Shown piece by piece: positions 6,239-6,987 of a stretch of 6,987 nt of DNA. Where the stretch lies: assembly GCA_028694545.1 (NCBI GenBank), contig JAQVKV010000112.1:1-6987 (forward strand), in the 5' to 3' direction. Under the pieces are notes generated by a model that saw nothing but the letters and a program-made list of their open reading frames with translations, had not been told where the DNA came from and did no database searches. This DNA comes from Zavarzinia sp. (GTDB taxonomy: Bacteria; Pseudomonadota; Alphaproteobacteria; Zavarziniales; Zavarziniaceae). Made by a program: the position numbers and the translations under genes. Position 1 is the first letter of the stretch. Each line of letters starts with the position of its first letter.

Positions 6239-6292
6239 GGAAAATTTGTCTCCATATCTCGCTTGACTGTCAGGCGACGGTTTGGCCATCGT

Positions 6293-6308
6293 TGGACATA
6301 AATGTCTG
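6293..6308. promoter_or_regulatory. operator 2: inverted repeat GACAT-AA-ATGTC
   Basis: TGGACATAAATGTCTG contains the perfect dyad GACAT-AA-ATGTC (6295-6306) and aligns with operator 1 over 16 bp with 11 identities; the shared core is ACATAAAYGT. The two sites start 75 bp apart, about seven helical turns, so they face the same side of the DNA. This copy ends 19 bp before the preferred TTG start of the regulator, where a bound dimer could repress its own gene. A TTGACT at 6263-6268 is a possible -35 for that gene, but no good -10 is found at normal spacing. Confidence 0.45.
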
Positions 6309-6327
6309 TTTAAATGGGGTGTGTCCG

Positions 6328-6939
6328 TTGAGGGTCAGTGCCGCGCAGAAGCGCATACGGAAAGCCGCGCTGGAGCTTTTCGCCGACAAGGGCACTGTCG
6401 ATGTTTCGGTCAGCGAGCTGGCCGCCGCCTCGGGGGTCGTCCGGGGCACGATCTACAAGAATGTCCCGTCGCCCGAGAAACTGTTCGAGACCATCGCCGC
6501 CCAACTCGCGGAAGAGATGGATCGTCAGGTCGTGGCGAGTTACAGGGGTACCGAAGACCCGGCCCTGCGGCTGGCCATTGGCGTCCGGCTCTATCTGCGC
6601 CGCGCGCATGAGGAACCACACTGGGGCCGCTTCCTGGTGCAATTCGCGATCACCAACAAGTCGCTACGCGAGATCTGGAGCGGCCCGCCCGCCCAGGATC
6701 TGCGCCTGGGCATGGAAAGCGGGCGCTATGACCTGAGGCCGGAGCAGATTCCGGCGGCGGTCAGCGTGCTGGCCGGTTCGACCCTGGCCGCGATCGCGCT
6801 GGTCCTGGATGGCCTGCGGACCTGGCGCGACGCCGGGACCGAGGTTGCGGTGATGGTCCTGCGCTCCCTGGGCATCGACCGGGACGAGGCGGTGGAACTG
6901 GCATCCCGTCCCTTGCCCGAGCTTGCGGATGCGGGCTGA
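6328..6939 (+). CDS. TetR-family transcriptional regulator of the operon
   Basis: A 203-residue protein, the usual TetR length. The N-terminal DNA-binding domain (about 5-52) shows KRIRKAALELFADKG followed by the helix-turn-helix VSVSELAAASGVVRGTIYKN and PSPEKLFETIA, the counterpart of the common YxHFxSKEEL segment. The helical C-terminal domain (about 60-190) should bind a small-molecule effector and form the dimer; its pocket cannot be assigned. The frame is open back to an ATG at 6217, but that would run through both operators, lacks a ribosome-binding site and adds 37 residues foreign to the family. TTG 6328, with GGGGTG about 6 nt before it, is preferred; GTG 6319 is the alternative. The gene is divergent from the meta-cleavage operon, and the pathway substrate or ring-fission product is the natural inducer candidate. 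Regulation is inferred from position and inverted repeats. Confidence 0.88.
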   Translation: MRVSAAQKRIRKAALELFADKGTVDVSVSELAAASGVVRGTIYKNVPSPEKLFETIAAQLAEEMDRQVVASYRGTEDPALRLAIGVRLYLRRAHEEPHWGRFLVQFAITNKSLREIWSGPPAQDLRLGMESGRYDLRPEQIPAAVSVLAGSTLAAIALVLDGLRTWRDAGTEVAVMVLRSLGIDRDEAVELASRPLPELADAG

Positions 6940-6946
6940 AGGGCGG

Positions 6947-6970
6947 TCAGGGGCTGCGCAAAGCCTCTGA
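6947..6970 (+). terminator. hairpin after the TetR gene
   Basis: TCAGGGGCT pairs with AGCCTCTGA around a 6-nt loop (6956-6961), a 9-bp stem with one G-U pair, starting 7 nt after the stop codon. GGCGG (6942-6946) and CCGCC (6979-6983) could extend it after an internal loop. No T-run follows, so it may act as a weak or factor-aided terminator. The last bases to 6987 hold nothing else recognisable. Confidence 0.35.
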
Positions 6971-6987
6971 AGGTGAGGCCGCCAGCG

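Noticed and set aside
6013..6255. 80-codon minus-strand frame across the intergenic region.
   Set aside because: It starts upstream of the predicted promoter, runs through operator 1 and lacks a ribosome-binding site. The AAGGAGG at 6192-6198 serves a different frame. Only its last nine codons are kept, as the mini-ORF.
6264..6272. TGAC-T-GTCA palindrome as a third operator.
   Set aside because: Arms are only 4 bp and it does not share the ACATAAAYGT core of the two operators.
6263..6292. TTGACT-based promoter for the TetR gene.
   Set aside because: The -35 is good (5 of 6), but the hexamers at 16-18 bp spacing match the -10 consensus poorly, so it is mentioned only as a possibility under operator 2.
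1..6987. Mobile element, CRISPR array, defence island or tRNA.
   Set aside because: No transposase, integrase, terminal inverted repeats, regularly spaced repeats or cloverleaf-forming sequence was seen on either strand; the gene content is metabolic and regulatory.

Overview
The window is GC-rich, densely packed bacterial DNA. GTG/TTG starts, strong G/C third-position bias and the protein families suggest an aerobic aromatic-degrading proteobacterium, most likely an alphaproteobacterium. That placement is inferred from style, not from a marker gene. No rRNA, tRNA, CRISPR array, insertion sequence or integrase is visible.

Layout. Positions 1-115 may hold the 5' end of a minus-strand gene leaving the left edge. 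Positions 116-216 are a short control region with a promoter-like pair and an 11-bp palindrome. A plus-strand Old Yellow Enzyme-type oxidoreductase lies at 217-1452. It converges, across a 135-bp gap, on a tight minus-strand operon that reads from about 6200 down to 1588: a possible 48-residue leader ORF (6185-6039), alpha/beta hydrolase (5998-5123), two-domain extradiol ring-cleavage dioxygenase (5126-4140), MhpA-like FAD hydroxylase (4128-2386) and MhpD-like 2-hydroxypenta-2,4-dienoate hydratase (2370-1588). The four enzyme genes overlap by 4 bp or are spaced 11 and 15 bp apart. A TetR-family regulator is transcribed divergently at 6328-6939.

How the genes work together. The four operon enzymes fit successive steps of a meta-cleavage route. 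The hydroxylase makes a catechol from a phenolic substrate, the dioxygenase opens the ring next to the diol, the hydrolase cuts the C-C bond of the yellow ring-fission product to release a carboxylic acid plus 2-hydroxypenta-2,4-dienoate, and the hydratase makes 4-hydroxy-2-oxovalerate. The aldolase and acetaldehyde dehydrogenase that normally finish the pathway are not in this window. The ring substrate cannot be read from the sequence. The Old Yellow Enzyme homologue could act on a related unsaturated carbonyl compound, but it is a separate transcription unit.

Control. The AT-richer intergenic region 6199-6327 holds two related inverted repeats whose starts are 75 bp apart. One sits between the -35 and -10 hexamers of a predicted operon promoter, the other just upstream of the regulator's start. 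This suggests that the TetR protein represses the operon and itself. Between the promoter and the hydrolase is a 48-codon ORF with a perfect AAGGAGG ribosome-binding site, followed by two ATGA stop/start overlaps leading into the hydrolase frame. This possible translational relay is the least ordinary structure in the window.
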